From assembly GCF_000025865.1 (NCBI RefSeq), contig NC_014002.1, positions 620,001-684,000 on the forward strand: a stretch of 64,000 nucleotides of DNA, in the 5' to 3' direction. The notes under the pieces were generated by a model, which did not search any database, had not been told where the DNA came from, and worked only from the letters and a program-made list of their open reading frames with translations. The position numbers and the translations under genes were made by a program. Shown piece after piece: positions 45,159 to 53,085 of the stretch; position 1 is the first letter of the stretch, and each line of letters starts with the position of its first letter. This DNA comes from Methanohalophilus mahii DSM 5219 (GTDB taxonomy: Archaea; Halobacteriota; Methanosarcinia; Methanosarcinales; Methanosarcinaceae).

Positions 45159-45248
45159 TTGCAAACGGCTGGATGAAGAATGTTTGGTAGGGCGATACAG
45201 CCGTTCGCAATAATACTAACATTGTGTTTGGGTTATATAACCGTTTGC
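45159..45248 (-). promoter_or_regulatory. msrB control region: palindromic TATA and 13-bp leader stem-loop
   Basis: GGTTATATAACC at 45231-45242 is a perfect palindrome with a TATA core. About 25 bases into the transcript direction begins TTGCGAACGGCTG (45210-45198, minus strand), which pairs with CAGCCGTTTGCAA (45171-45159) over 13 bp, the one mismatch being a G-U wobble in the msrB mRNA sense. The hairpin ends about 13 bases before the SD. A third copy of the core GCAAACGG lies just upstream of the TATA box (45248-45241). It is either an operator set or an RNA leader structure. Confidence 0.55.
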
Positions 45249-45265
45249 CTGATGCACTACATGCC

Positions 45266-45703
45266 TCAGGGTACGACCAAGACTTGTGTTTTGGAATGCC
45301 TTACCACATTTTCTGCCACACTGCCAAGTAAAAGATGACTGATACCGGTTCTGCCAAGTGTCCCCATCACAATGAGGTCTATCTCGTTTTCCGTGGCAAA
45401 TTTGACAATGCCATCTGCTGGACTTCCCTCAATTATTATGGGTTCTACCTCGACATCTGCTTTCTTTCCGGCGTCAACAACGTATTCAGTTGCACTTTTC
45501 CCTTCATCTTTAAGGTGATTGCGCAATGAATCGGCCCACCTTTCTCCGCGGGTTGCGATGGATACACTTACAGGCGGTAAAACGTAGACTGCCTTGACCT
45601 CTGCACCGGTTGCTTTTGCAAGTTCGATACCCCAATCGACAGCATTCTTTACATTCTCAGACCCATCGGTAGATATCATTATCTTTTCAATTTTCGTACT
45701 CAT
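45266..45703 (-). CDS. Universal stress protein (UspA family)
   Basis: A 145-aa soluble alpha/beta protein of the UspA superfamily. It begins MSTKIEKIMISTDGSENVKNAVDWG. The nucleotide-binding signature GTLGRTGISHLLLGSVAENVV (GxxGx9GS type) is intact, so it is likely an ATP-binding Usp. These proteins commonly dimerise and respond to stress; the specific process is unknown. The start is the ATG at 45701-45703; a TTG one codon earlier is less likely. It lies upstream of msrB on the same strand, but the msrB region has its own promoter. Confidence 0.93.
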   Translation of the reverse strand: MSTKIEKIMISTDGSENVKNAVDWGIELAKATGAEVKAVYVLPPVSVSIATRGERWADSLRNHLKDEGKSATEYVVDAGKKADVEVEPIIIEGSPADGIVKFATENEIDLIVMGTLGRTGISHLLLGSVAENVVRHSKTQVLVVP

Positions 45704-45806
45704 CAAAATACCCCTTTAAAATATTGTGACTATAATGCTATATGTCTTTTGGTTGCATTTTAATATATCACAATCTTAATTTATAGCTACTATCATTTAT
45801 TCCCTG

Positions 45807-46526
45807 ATGGGCGAAACGATTCTTGTTGCAGAGGATATTTTCCAGGATTATGGCTGCCTACATGCTCTAAATGGAATTAACCTGCGTGTGAAAGAAGGTG
45901 AATTTATTGCAATTATCGGTCCCAATGGAGCAGGCAAATCGACCCTTTTGAAAATGTTTGCCTCTCTGCTCTCTCCTACCAAAGGTACACTGCAAATCTT
46001 TGGAACAAAAGATCACGACAGAGAAGATGTAAGGGACAGAATGGGAATGCTTTCCCACGAAACTTTCCTGTATGACAACCTGACAGCTCGTGAAAACCTT
46101 CTATTTTTTGGAAAACTGTATGGCATGGAACCGGTTGCTCTTGCTCAGAGATGTGACTATCTTATCAGAAAAATTGGTCTGTGGAAAAGGGCCGAAGATC
46201 CTGTTAAGAACTTCTCAAGAGGAATGAAACAACGTCTGTCCTTTGCAAGGGCCATTATCCATGATCCTTCCCTTTTATTACTTGATGAACCTTATACTGG
46301 TCTTGACATGAATGCAGCTTTACTTATGGAAAACCTCCTTCTGGAAAAATCGGTTATGACGAAGATAATGGTAACTCATGATATGGACAAGGCATTTCAT
46401 ATGTGCAGTCGCCTGTTAATTATGGAGGCCGGGAATATTGTTCATGATGTGGGGGGCAACGACCCAAATGCACGTAAATTTGCCGAAGCCATCTGTTTTT
46501 CTGATGGAGGGCAATTTAAATGCTAA
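45807..46526 (+). CDS. ccmA: Heme exporter ATPase CcmA
   Basis: ABC ATPase of cytochrome c maturation System I; it powers release of holo-CcmE from CcmC/D. Walker A GPNGAGKST near residue 39, signature FSRGMKQRLSFARA near 137, Walker B LLLLDEPYTGLD near 155 and switch His in VTHDMDKA near 192 are intact. The last part (MCSRLLIMEAGNIVHDVGG) is usual. It starts near a TATA element (TTTTAATATATC, about 45758-45769) with a leader of perhaps 15 nt and no clear SD. It overlaps ccmB by seven bases. Confidence 0.9.
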   Translation: MGETILVAEDIFQDYGCLHALNGINLRVKEGEFIAIIGPNGAGKSTLLKMFASLLSPTKGTLQIFGTKDHDREDVRDRMGMLSHETFLYDNLTARENLLFFGKLYGMEPVALAQRCDYLIRKIGLWKRAEDPVKNFSRGMKQRLSFARAIIHDPSLLLLDEPYTGLDMNAALLMENLLLEKSVMTKIMVTHDMDKAFHMCSRLLIMEAGNIVHDVGGNDPNARKFAEAICFSDGGQFKC

Positions 46527-47194
46527 AAGGATTGAATATAGCCTTTAAGGATTTGAAAATTGAAACCAGGGCCAGGGAGATATTTATTTCGATGGTTGTT
46601 TTTTCGTTATTAATCCTTATTATCTTTAGTATTGCTTTTTCTGACCTGTTGTCTTCTGCCAGCAAAACTGCAACGGTGGCTTCGGGTGTGCTATGGATAT
46701 GTTTCATATTCGCAGGGACACTGGGTTTAAACCGCACTTTTGCTACAGAGGTCCAGAACGGTTGTATGGACGGACTGAAAATGTGTCCCATTCCCCGCAA
46801 TTCAATTTACCTCTCCAAGGTCATTTTTGTGTTCCTGCTGATGTTGCTGGTAGAGATAATTACTATCCCAATGTTTTCTGTCCTCTTTAATTACCAGTTT
46901 ACTGGAATTATCTGGGTGGGGATAGTCATATTACTGGGATCCTTTGGCTTTGTTGTGGTGGGATGCCTGATATCTGCTCTTGTCGTACGTGCCCGTGCCG
47001 GGGAAATGCTGCTTCCTGTCCTGCTTTTACCTCTGTCCCTACCGGTGATCATCCCGGCGGTATCGGCTACATCGGGTCTGTTGAGAGGTGAGGACATACT
47101 GTCTTTAATATCATCTATCCGACTGCTGGTGGTCTATGACTTTGTCTTCTTTGCAGTTTCAATGCTGGTTTTTGAGTATGTCGTAGAGGATTAA
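46520..47194 (+). CDS. ccmB: Heme exporter membrane subunit CcmB
   Basis: Six-helix membrane protein that pairs with CcmA. Helices are seen at about residues 20-42, 52-70, 95-118, 125-150, 160-180 and 198-220. The cytoplasmic start FKDLKIETRAREIFISMVVFS and the later GLNRTFATEVQNGCMDGLKMCPIPRNSIYLSK are characteristic of CcmB, as is VRARAGEMLLPVLLLPLSLPVIIPA. Length is 224 aa, normal. The ATG lies inside the end of ccmA, giving tight coupling, and the gene is followed by ccmC after 63 bases. Confidence 0.9.
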   Translation: MLKGLNIAFKDLKIETRAREIFISMVVFSLLILIIFSIAFSDLLSSASKTATVASGVLWICFIFAGTLGLNRTFATEVQNGCMDGLKMCPIPRNSIYLSKVIFVFLLMLLVEIITIPMFSVLFNYQFTGIIWVGIVILLGSFGFVVVGCLISALVVRARAGEMLLPVLLLPLSLPVIIPAVSATSGLLRGEDILSLISSIRLLVVYDFVFFAVSMLVFEYVVED

Positions 47195-47257
47195 TATACA
47201 GTGAGTTCCATAGTCATGCAGACATCTGAAATAACCCTTACAAACCGGTGATGCTAG

Positions 47258-47959
47258 TTGCAGTGGGAAAAATATTCCAAACCATTTTACATGTTCACAG
47301 CCCTGATGCTTCTTGTAGCATTTTGGGCCATTTTTTTCTATCTGCCTGTCATGAAAGATCCGGCGGGTAATGTACTGGATACCAGTTTCAATATATTCTA
47401 TTTCCACTTGCCGATTGCAATTGTTGCCTACCTGGCCTTTTTTGTGGTTTTTGTTTCGAGTATCCTTTACCTGCGTGAAAATGATTCAAAATGGGATATG
47501 GTATCTCTTTCTGCTGCAGAAGTAGGTGTCATATTTGCATTCCTTGTGCTCGCCACCGGCTCCATCTGGGCAAAAGCTATATGGGGTTGGTACTGGGTGT
47601 GGGAGCCCCGGTTAACTACCTCCCTTGTGCTTTTTCTTGTATATGTAGGCTATCTCATGCTCAGGACAGCCCTGGATGACCCTCTAAAAAGGGCCCGGTT
47701 ATCTGCTGTTTTCGGGATTGTGGCCTTTGTATCGGTGCCTTTGAGTTTTCTTTCCATTCGTATCTGGAGAAGTGCCCATCCCCTGATGTTTGGAGGTTCT
47801 CTTTATGGTCAGGACGGAGGCGGGCTTGAAGGCAATTCTCTGCTCCTTGTGCTGCTTCTCAATATGCTGGCATTTGTGCTGCTGTTTATAAGCCTCACTT
47901 CCTTTAAGTTCCAAAATGAAAAGCTTGGAAGAGAACTGGAAATTGTTAAAGGCCGTTGA
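47258..47959 (+). CDS. ccmC: Heme-handling protein CcmC
   Basis: Membrane protein that loads heme onto CcmE. Six helices and the WWD signature WGWYWVWEPRLTTSL near residue 108 are present; bacterial CcmC usually has Asp where this has Glu (VWEPRL). Conserved outer-face His residues occur in FYFHLPIAIVAY near 47 and in RSAHPLMFGG near 170. Length is 233 aa. The start is TTG at 47258; no ATG fits better. It completes ccmABC. The usual ccmD and ccmE are not recognisable next to it, and ccmF lies 34 kb away as two genes. Confidence 0.9.
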   Translation: MQWEKYSKPFYMFTALMLLVAFWAIFFYLPVMKDPAGNVLDTSFNIFYFHLPIAIVAYLAFFVVFVSSILYLRENDSKWDMVSLSAAEVGVIFAFLVLATGSIWAKAIWGWYWVWEPRLTTSLVLFLVYVGYLMLRTALDDPLKRARLSAVFGIVAFVSVPLSFLSIRIWRSAHPLMFGGSLYGQDGGGLEGNSLLLVLLLNMLAFVLLFISLTSFKFQNEKLGRELEIVKGR

Positions 47960-47998
47960 GTAAAGCATATATGCCCCTGGGAGCATGAATATTGAACT

Positions 47999-49084
47999 AT
48001 GCTATTCGATCCGATCAATATTGAAGGTTTATCCATCCCGAACAGATTTGTACGCTCAGCAACCCATGAATGGCTGGCAGAGGAAGACGGTACACCCACA
48101 GCATCCATAGGGGATATCTATGAAGAGCTGGCCAAAAACGAGGTTGGACTTATTGTAACGGGATATTCCTACGTAAATCCTGCTGGGAAAAGCGATGATC
48201 TGCAGCAGGGTATCTATGATGACCGATTCATAGGACCGTACAGGAAGATTGTTGAGAGGGTCCATTCCTCTGGGAGTAAAATCGTACTCCAGATTGTACA
48301 TGGAGGACGACAATCAATGGCACAGCACGGTTATCCTCTGCTTGCTCCTTCTGAGGTTGAAGACAGTTCCACAGGTAAACTCCCAAGGGCAATGACTGAA
48401 GAAGAGATCTTGGAAACCATTGATGATTTTGTTAATGCTACCCGCAGGGCAAAAGAGGCAGGTTTTGATGGAGTACAACTGCACTGTGCCCATGGTTTTT
48501 TGCTGAGCAGTTTTATTTCACCCTATACCAACAGGCGTGAGGATAAATGGGGGGGCTCTGTTAAAAACCGTACACGTATAATCACCGAGATAGTGCGCCG
48601 TATCCGGGAGGATGTCTCCGCCGATTATCCTGTAATGGTCAAACTGAATGCAACCGATGGTTTCGATATATATTCTGGTCATATTAGCCTGGATGCACCT
48701 GAATGCGTGGAAATTGCTGCCCTTCTTGAAAAAGCAGGGGTATGTGCCATAGAGGTAAGTGGTGGAATTGTTGAGGCTGGTTCTGTAATGTCCCAGCCCG
48801 GGGTTGATACAGAGGAAAAGGAAGCCTACTTCAGACGCTATGCCAAAATGATAAAGGACACTGTAAGTATACCTGTAATACTGGTAGGAGGTATCCGCAC
48901 AAGAGCCGTTATGGATGAAGTCTTAAGGGTTTATGCGGATATGGTCTCCATGAGTCGTCCGTTCATCAGTGAACCAGACCTTGTGAAAAAACTGGAAAAA
49001 GGAGCAGATGGGGCACGTTGTGTTTCATGTAACCGTTGTTTTGATAAAGGTGGCATTAGGTGCAATTATGATTTCGACTCTTAA
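47999..49084 (+). CDS. Old Yellow Enzyme-family NADH:flavin oxidoreductase, short form
   Basis: FMN-binding TIM barrel of the OYE family, 361 aa. Family motifs are PNRFVRSATHEW near residue 18, the catalytic-site HCAHGFLLSSFISPYTNRRED near 160, GGSVKNRTR near 183, and VGGIRTR near 300. The chain ends RCVSCNRCFDKGGIRCNYD, which looks like the start of the [4Fe-4S] segment of 2,4-dienoyl-CoA reductase-type relatives, but the FAD/NAD domains that follow in those enzymes are absent. It probably reduces an activated C=C bond; substrate unknown. The gene follows ccmC by 39 bases but has no evident link to heme. Confidence 0.9.
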   Translation: MLFDPINIEGLSIPNRFVRSATHEWLAEEDGTPTASIGDIYEELAKNEVGLIVTGYSYVNPAGKSDDLQQGIYDDRFIGPYRKIVERVHSSGSKIVLQIVHGGRQSMAQHGYPLLAPSEVEDSSTGKLPRAMTEEEILETIDDFVNATRRAKEAGFDGVQLHCAHGFLLSSFISPYTNRREDKWGGSVKNRTRIITEIVRRIREDVSADYPVMVKLNATDGFDIYSGHISLDAPECVEIAALLEKAGVCAIEVSGGIVEAGSVMSQPGVDTEEKEAYFRRYAKMIKDTVSIPVILVGGIRTRAVMDEVLRVYADMVSMSRPFISEPDLVKKLEKGADGARCVSCNRCFDKGGIRCNYDFDS

Positions 49085-49160
49085 AAACAGCATCATTTTA
49101 ATAATAAGCAAGAAATACCTGCCGTCATAAACATTCTTAATTTCTCTGCAGGTCAACTTA

Positions 49161-49174
49161 CCCTATATATAGGG
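49161..49174 (+). promoter_or_regulatory. Palindromic TATA box of the S4/FtsJ methyltransferase gene
   Basis: CCCTATATATAGGG is a perfect 14-base palindrome centred about 27 bases before the ATG at 49195. This is the usual TATA-to-start distance in archaea, and there is no SD, so the mRNA is likely leaderless. Being symmetrical, it could also drive the opposite strand. Confidence 0.6.
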
Positions 49175-49194
49175 CGTTGTACATCTTGTAACTC

Positions 49195-49851
49195 ATGCGA
49201 CTTGATGTATATCTTATAGAAACCGGCTTTTTCAGTTCCCGGGGAAGGGCCAAGAAGGCAATAAGTGAAGGCCATGTGAAAGTTGATGGGAACGTTATAA
49301 CGAAATCTTCCCGTGAAGTGTCCGAGTTCAATGAAATAGAAGTGGATGAAGGGCTCGATAAACCCCGGGGATATTTTAAACTTCGTAACATACAGGAAAA
49401 ATTCGATTTGATCAAAGAAGGTGATAGCGTATTGGATCTGGGTTCCAGTGCCGGAGGTTTCCTGATGTTTGCATGTGAACTCGGTGCAAATGCTGTAGGG
49501 ATTGAATACAGCCGCCATTTTCGCTCAGAACTTGGAAGATTGGCTTATGAAAATCCAAATATAACCATAATCCTTGATGATGTATTTACGATGCCTACTT
49601 CGAAAATACCGGGAAGTCCCTTTGACGTATTGCTTACCGATATGACTCTTGAGCCAGAGGCTTCAATAGAGGCTCTCGGTAAGGTGCTTCCTCTTCTCAA
49701 GGAAGGTGGAATGATTTTTCAGGTAATTAAGCTGGGCAGAGGAAGGAATAAAAACCGCCTGGTTGAAAATATAAAATCGCTGGGTATCGAAGTCCTGGAA
49801 GTCCTGGATTCTGCCCAGAGGGAATTTTACGTAGTGGCAAAAAAGACATGA
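49195..49851 (+). CDS. S4-domain FtsJ/TlyA-like rRNA methyltransferase
   Basis: SAM-dependent methyltransferase with an RNA-binding S4 domain. Residues 1-60 are S4 (MRLDVYLIETGFFSSRGRAKKAI, VKVDGNVITKSS). The Rossmann part has VLDLGSSAGGFLMFA near 80, VGIEYSR near 100 and LLTDMTLEP near 143, where the motif IV Asp is kept. The layout equals bacterial TlyA, which methylates ribose in 16S/23S rRNA; the target here is unknown. Length is 218 aa. It is followed after seven bases by DUF2119 and the two form an operon. Confidence 0.85.
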   Translation: MRLDVYLIETGFFSSRGRAKKAISEGHVKVDGNVITKSSREVSEFNEIEVDEGLDKPRGYFKLRNIQEKFDLIKEGDSVLDLGSSAGGFLMFACELGANAVGIEYSRHFRSELGRLAYENPNITIILDDVFTMPTSKIPGSPFDVLLTDMTLEPEASIEALGKVLPLLKEGGMIFQVIKLGRGRNKNRLVENIKSLGIEVLEVLDSAQREFYVVAKKT

Positions 49852-49858
49852 GGAAGTT

Positions 49859-50437
49859 ATGCTGCTCAAATTTTATGGCAAGGGCAGGCCTTACAGGCTT
49901 TTTGCTGCAGGGATGCATGGTGGGGAGTGGAAAGACACTTCCAGCCTCCTGATGAAGTTGCAGCCTCCACTATCAGGTTCTCTTTTTCTGTTTCCTCTTG
50001 TTGATCGGGGCAGGTACCTCTCAACTCTTCAGGAAGGCTATTACAAAGGTCCCGGTTCTAAAATTCCTGTTTTTGTGAACAATTGTGCGCCTGAGATATA
50101 TATTGAGATTCATTCCTATTCAAAGCAGAATTTCCATAAACTTGCCGGAAGGGATCGTATTTCCAGGACAGGGGTTCCTCCTTACAGTGTGCTGGAAGAA
50201 GGCCTGCTGCTTGGTTCGGTGTCTCCTCATATCAGACTACATTTCCCCAAAGAGGCCCTCTGCCTATCTCTGGAGGTCCAAAGGGATAATCCTGCATCAT
50301 ATGAACTTGCACTTCATATGCTTGCCAGGATGAAAGAGTGTAAGGGTCGGGATGATTTTATTGCCTTTTTGAAAAAAAAGTATCCATCTGCGGCTCTTAA
50401 GGCAATTGAAGATTACAAAAAGTTTTATGGCCTGTGA
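49859..50437 (+). CDS. DUF2119 family protein, zinc-carboxypeptidase-like
   Basis: A 192-aa protein of the archaeal DUF2119 family. GMHGGEWKDTSSLL near residue 18 looks like the HxxE zinc motif of M14/succinylglutamate desuccinylase-type amidohydrolases. IYIEIHSYSKQNFHKLAGRDR near 78 could give the third ligand and the substrate-binding Arg. LSLEVQRDNPAS near 138 may hold the catalytic Glu. These assignments are inference from motif order. The function is unknown; the family is frequent in methanogens. It starts at ATG 49859 with GAGGAAG upstream and is coupled to the methyltransferase gene. Thermosome is convergent downstream. Confidence 0.78.
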   Translation: MLLKFYGKGRPYRLFAAGMHGGEWKDTSSLLMKLQPPLSGSLFLFPLVDRGRYLSTLQEGYYKGPGSKIPVFVNNCAPEIYIEIHSYSKQNFHKLAGRDRISRTGVPPYSVLEEGLLLGSVSPHIRLHFPKEALCLSLEVQRDNPASYELALHMLARMKECKGRDDFIAFLKKKYPSAALKAIEDYKKFYGL

Positions 50438-50461
50438 ATATGTCACAGGCCAGATGGCCAT

Positions 50462-52090
50462 TTAGAACGGCCTGTTGTAGTTATGGATGTTATGTTCGGG
50501 GTTGACATCCATCATATCTTTTTTCTGTGCCCTCATCATATCGTCGATCCTGAGAATCATGGTTGCAACTTCTGAAGCAGATCTTATAGTTTGGGTCTTA
50601 ACCCGAAGGGGATCAACGATTCCTTTCTCAACCATGTCAAGATAGTCGCCGCTGTAGATGTCCAATCCAATATTGGGATTTTCGACATGTGCATTACGCA
50701 GTTTCAGGATTACGGATGTCGCGTCCATTCCACCGTTTTCGGCAATAGCCATGGGTATGGATTCTACGGCATCGGCAAATGCAGTGATTGCCAGTTGCTC
50801 CCTTCCACCTATGGTTGAAGCATAGTGGCGCAGTCTCTGGGCAATTTCCACTTCTGCTGCACCGCCCCCTGCCACGATCTTACCATCCTCGAAGACTGAG
50901 TTGATAACATGGAGTGCGTCATCAAAGGCCCTTTCCAGATTGTCCGTGACATGCTCGGTACTTCCACGAAGCAGAATGGTAATTACCTTTGTATTTTCAC
51001 ATTTCTTTATGAATATCTTGGCAACGGTGGACTCTCCCTCTTCTCCGACTTCACCTGCATGTCCCAGATCCTCTTCACTGAGGTCGAAGACCCTTTTCAC
51101 GATTTTTGCCCCGGTTGCATAGGACAGGTTCTTTATATCATCATCACTGACCCTGCGGATACCCATAACACCGCTCTTTTGCAAGTAATGTGCTACCTTG
51201 TCACCGATATTCTTGGAGCATATTACGACGTTTGCCCCGCTCTGGATGATGTGGTCAGCCATCTGCTTGAAATCATCCTCTTCACGGGCGAGGAAATCTT
51301 GCATTTCATCAGCATTGCTAATTTGTAATTTGGATGTGTTTGATGTTTTCTGGGTTTCAAGAGGTGTGTCTATAATAGCGATCTTTGCATCCTTTACAGT
51401 TTTTGGCATACCAGGGTGTACCCTGTACTTGTTGAGCATTATGCCATCGAGGATCTCTGTTTCACTGACACTTTTTCCAGGTTCCTGTCTGAGGATTATG
51501 TCGTTGTCTACATTGACACTACCCTTTTTGCTAATCTGCAGGATTGCATCCACACAAAGTGCTGCAAGTATCTCCTTGTTGGTTTCGGAAGCCTTTCCTG
51601 ACATAGAAGTGCTGGCTATCTTTTCAAGAGCTTCCCTGTTTCCTTCGGTTACATCTATGGAAAATTCATTGAGAATTTCCAGAGCTTTTTCAGCTGCATT
51701 TTCGAATCCTCTTACAAGAACGCGTGCATGTACACCTTCTTCTATAAGATCGGATGCTTTGTCAAGTAATGTACCTGCAGTTACAACTGCACTGGTTGTA
51801 CCATCACCTGCAATCTCTTCCTGGGTACGGGCAACCTCTACGATCATTTTGGCAGTTGGATGCTCGATATCCATTCCCTTGAGGATCATGGCTCCGTCGT
51901 TGGTGAGGACTATGTCTCCAATGGAGTTTACCATCATTTTGTCCATACCTTTGGGCCCAAGGGTAGTCCTAACAATGTTTGCTACTGCCTTTGCTGCGGC
52001 GATGTTTACGGATAAAGCATCTCTTCCCTGCTTGTGTTCGGTGCGGGGATCCATGATGTAGGCGGGTTGTCCGCCGTAATGTCCTGGCAT
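50462..52090 (-). CDS. ths: Thermosome subunit (group II chaperonin)
   Basis: Subunit of the double-ring archaeal chaperonin that folds proteins using ATP. Signatures are RTTLGPKGMDKMMV near residue 40, NDGAMILKGMDIEHPTAKM near 63, QEEIAGDGTTSAVV with the catalytic Asp near 90, and VAGGGAAEVEIAQRL near 398. The C-terminus lacks the GGM repeats found in some relatives and ends EHNIHNYNRPF. Length is 542 aa. The start has AGGAGG eight bases upstream. Several paralogues usually exist in Methanosarcinaceae; only one is here. It is divergent from dph5. Confidence 0.98.
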   Translation of the reverse strand: MPGHYGGQPAYIMDPRTEHKQGRDALSVNIAAAKAVANIVRTTLGPKGMDKMMVNSIGDIVLTNDGAMILKGMDIEHPTAKMIVEVARTQEEIAGDGTTSAVVTAGTLLDKASDLIEEGVHARVLVRGFENAAEKALEILNEFSIDVTEGNREALEKIASTSMSGKASETNKEILAALCVDAILQISKKGSVNVDNDIILRQEPGKSVSETEILDGIMLNKYRVHPGMPKTVKDAKIAIIDTPLETQKTSNTSKLQISNADEMQDFLAREEDDFKQMADHIIQSGANVVICSKNIGDKVAHYLQKSGVMGIRRVSDDDIKNLSYATGAKIVKRVFDLSEEDLGHAGEVGEEGESTVAKIFIKKCENTKVITILLRGSTEHVTDNLERAFDDALHVINSVFEDGKIVAGGGAAEVEIAQRLRHYASTIGGREQLAITAFADAVESIPMAIAENGGMDATSVILKLRNAHVENPNIGLDIYSGDYLDMVEKGIVDPLRVKTQTIRSASEVATMILRIDDMMRAQKKDMMDVNPEHNIHNYNRPF

Positions 52091-52232
52091 TGATGTTGAA
52101 CCTCCTGATGAATAATCTGTATATAAAGAAATCTAACTGTCTGTGGTTCTATAAATACATTTCGTAGTAACTCTTTGCGATTGCTAGCCTTTTCAAAACC
52201 TTTAATATATAGAGCGGGCTCTTATAAAGCCT

Positions 52233-53039
52233 ATGCTTTATTTTGTCGGACTTGGGTTATTTGATGAAAAGGATGTTTCTGTAAAGGGGCTTGAAGTTAT
52301 AAAAAATGCTAATAAGGTGTATGTGGAATTTTACACTTCCCGATTGATGGGTGCGGATAAAGAAAAGATGGAAGACATGTATGGCAGGGAAATACACGTT
52401 CTTGACAGACCGCAGGTAGAACAAGATCCTTGGTGGCTGGAAGAAGCAAAAGAGATTGATATAGCTTTTCTAACAGGCGGGGACACGATGGTATCCACTA
52501 CTCATGTAGATATCCGTCTCAGAGCAATGGAGAAGGGCATTGAAACCCGTTTGATCCACGGCTCTTCCATAGTCTCTGCCATATGCGGTCTGACCGGCCT
52601 TCAGAATTACAGGTTTGGTAAAGCCGCAACCATTCCTCATCCATACACGAGCACCCGGGGAAATACCATTATTTCTGAAACTCCCTATGATACTATTCTA
52701 CGCAACAGGCAGATGGGTCTGCATACGGCTGTATTTCTTGATATTGATATGAATAAGGGGTATATGACGGTTAATCAGGGAATTGACCTTTTGCTTCAGG
52801 TAGATGAAAAAAGAGGTGAAAATCTCATAAAAGGCTCAATAGCTGTAGGGATTGCAAACGCAGGTTCTGAAAAACCTATTGTAAAGGCAGATTTTGCTGA
52901 AAATCTCAAAATTTACGATTTTGGTTCTCCCCTGCATATTGTAGCGATCCCGGCAGATCTGCATTTTGTCGAGGCTGAATCCCTTGTTAAACTTGCGGGT
53001 GCACCCGGATCTATCCTTGAAGTAGAGGACAAAAATTAA
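52233..53039 (+). CDS. dph5: Diphthine synthase
   Basis: SAM-dependent methyltransferase that trimethylates the carboxypropyl-histidine intermediate on elongation factor 2 during diphthamide synthesis. It belongs to the tetrapyrrole-methylase fold: MLYFVGLGLFDEKDVSVKG at the start, AFLTGGDTMVSTTH near residue 78, and HGSSIVSAICGLTGLQNYRFGKAATIP near 110. Length is 268 aa. The TATA element TTTAATATATAG near 52201 is about 28 bases before the ATG and there is no SD, so the transcript is probably leaderless. Confidence 0.96.
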   Translation: MLYFVGLGLFDEKDVSVKGLEVIKNANKVYVEFYTSRLMGADKEKMEDMYGREIHVLDRPQVEQDPWWLEEAKEIDIAFLTGGDTMVSTTHVDIRLRAMEKGIETRLIHGSSIVSAICGLTGLQNYRFGKAATIPHPYTSTRGNTIISETPYDTILRNRQMGLHTAVFLDIDMNKGYMTVNQGIDLLLQVDEKRGENLIKGSIAVGIANAGSEKPIVKADFAENLKIYDFGSPLHIVAIPADLHFVEAESLVKLAGAPGSILEVEDKN

Positions 53040-53085
53040 TTTGAAGTATTTTGAGTAAAAATCATTTACTTAGTGAGAGTATAAT

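Noticed and set aside
51198-52061. 287-codon plus-strand frame
   Set aside because: Antisense shadow of the thermosome gene, Ser/Leu-rich, no start signal.
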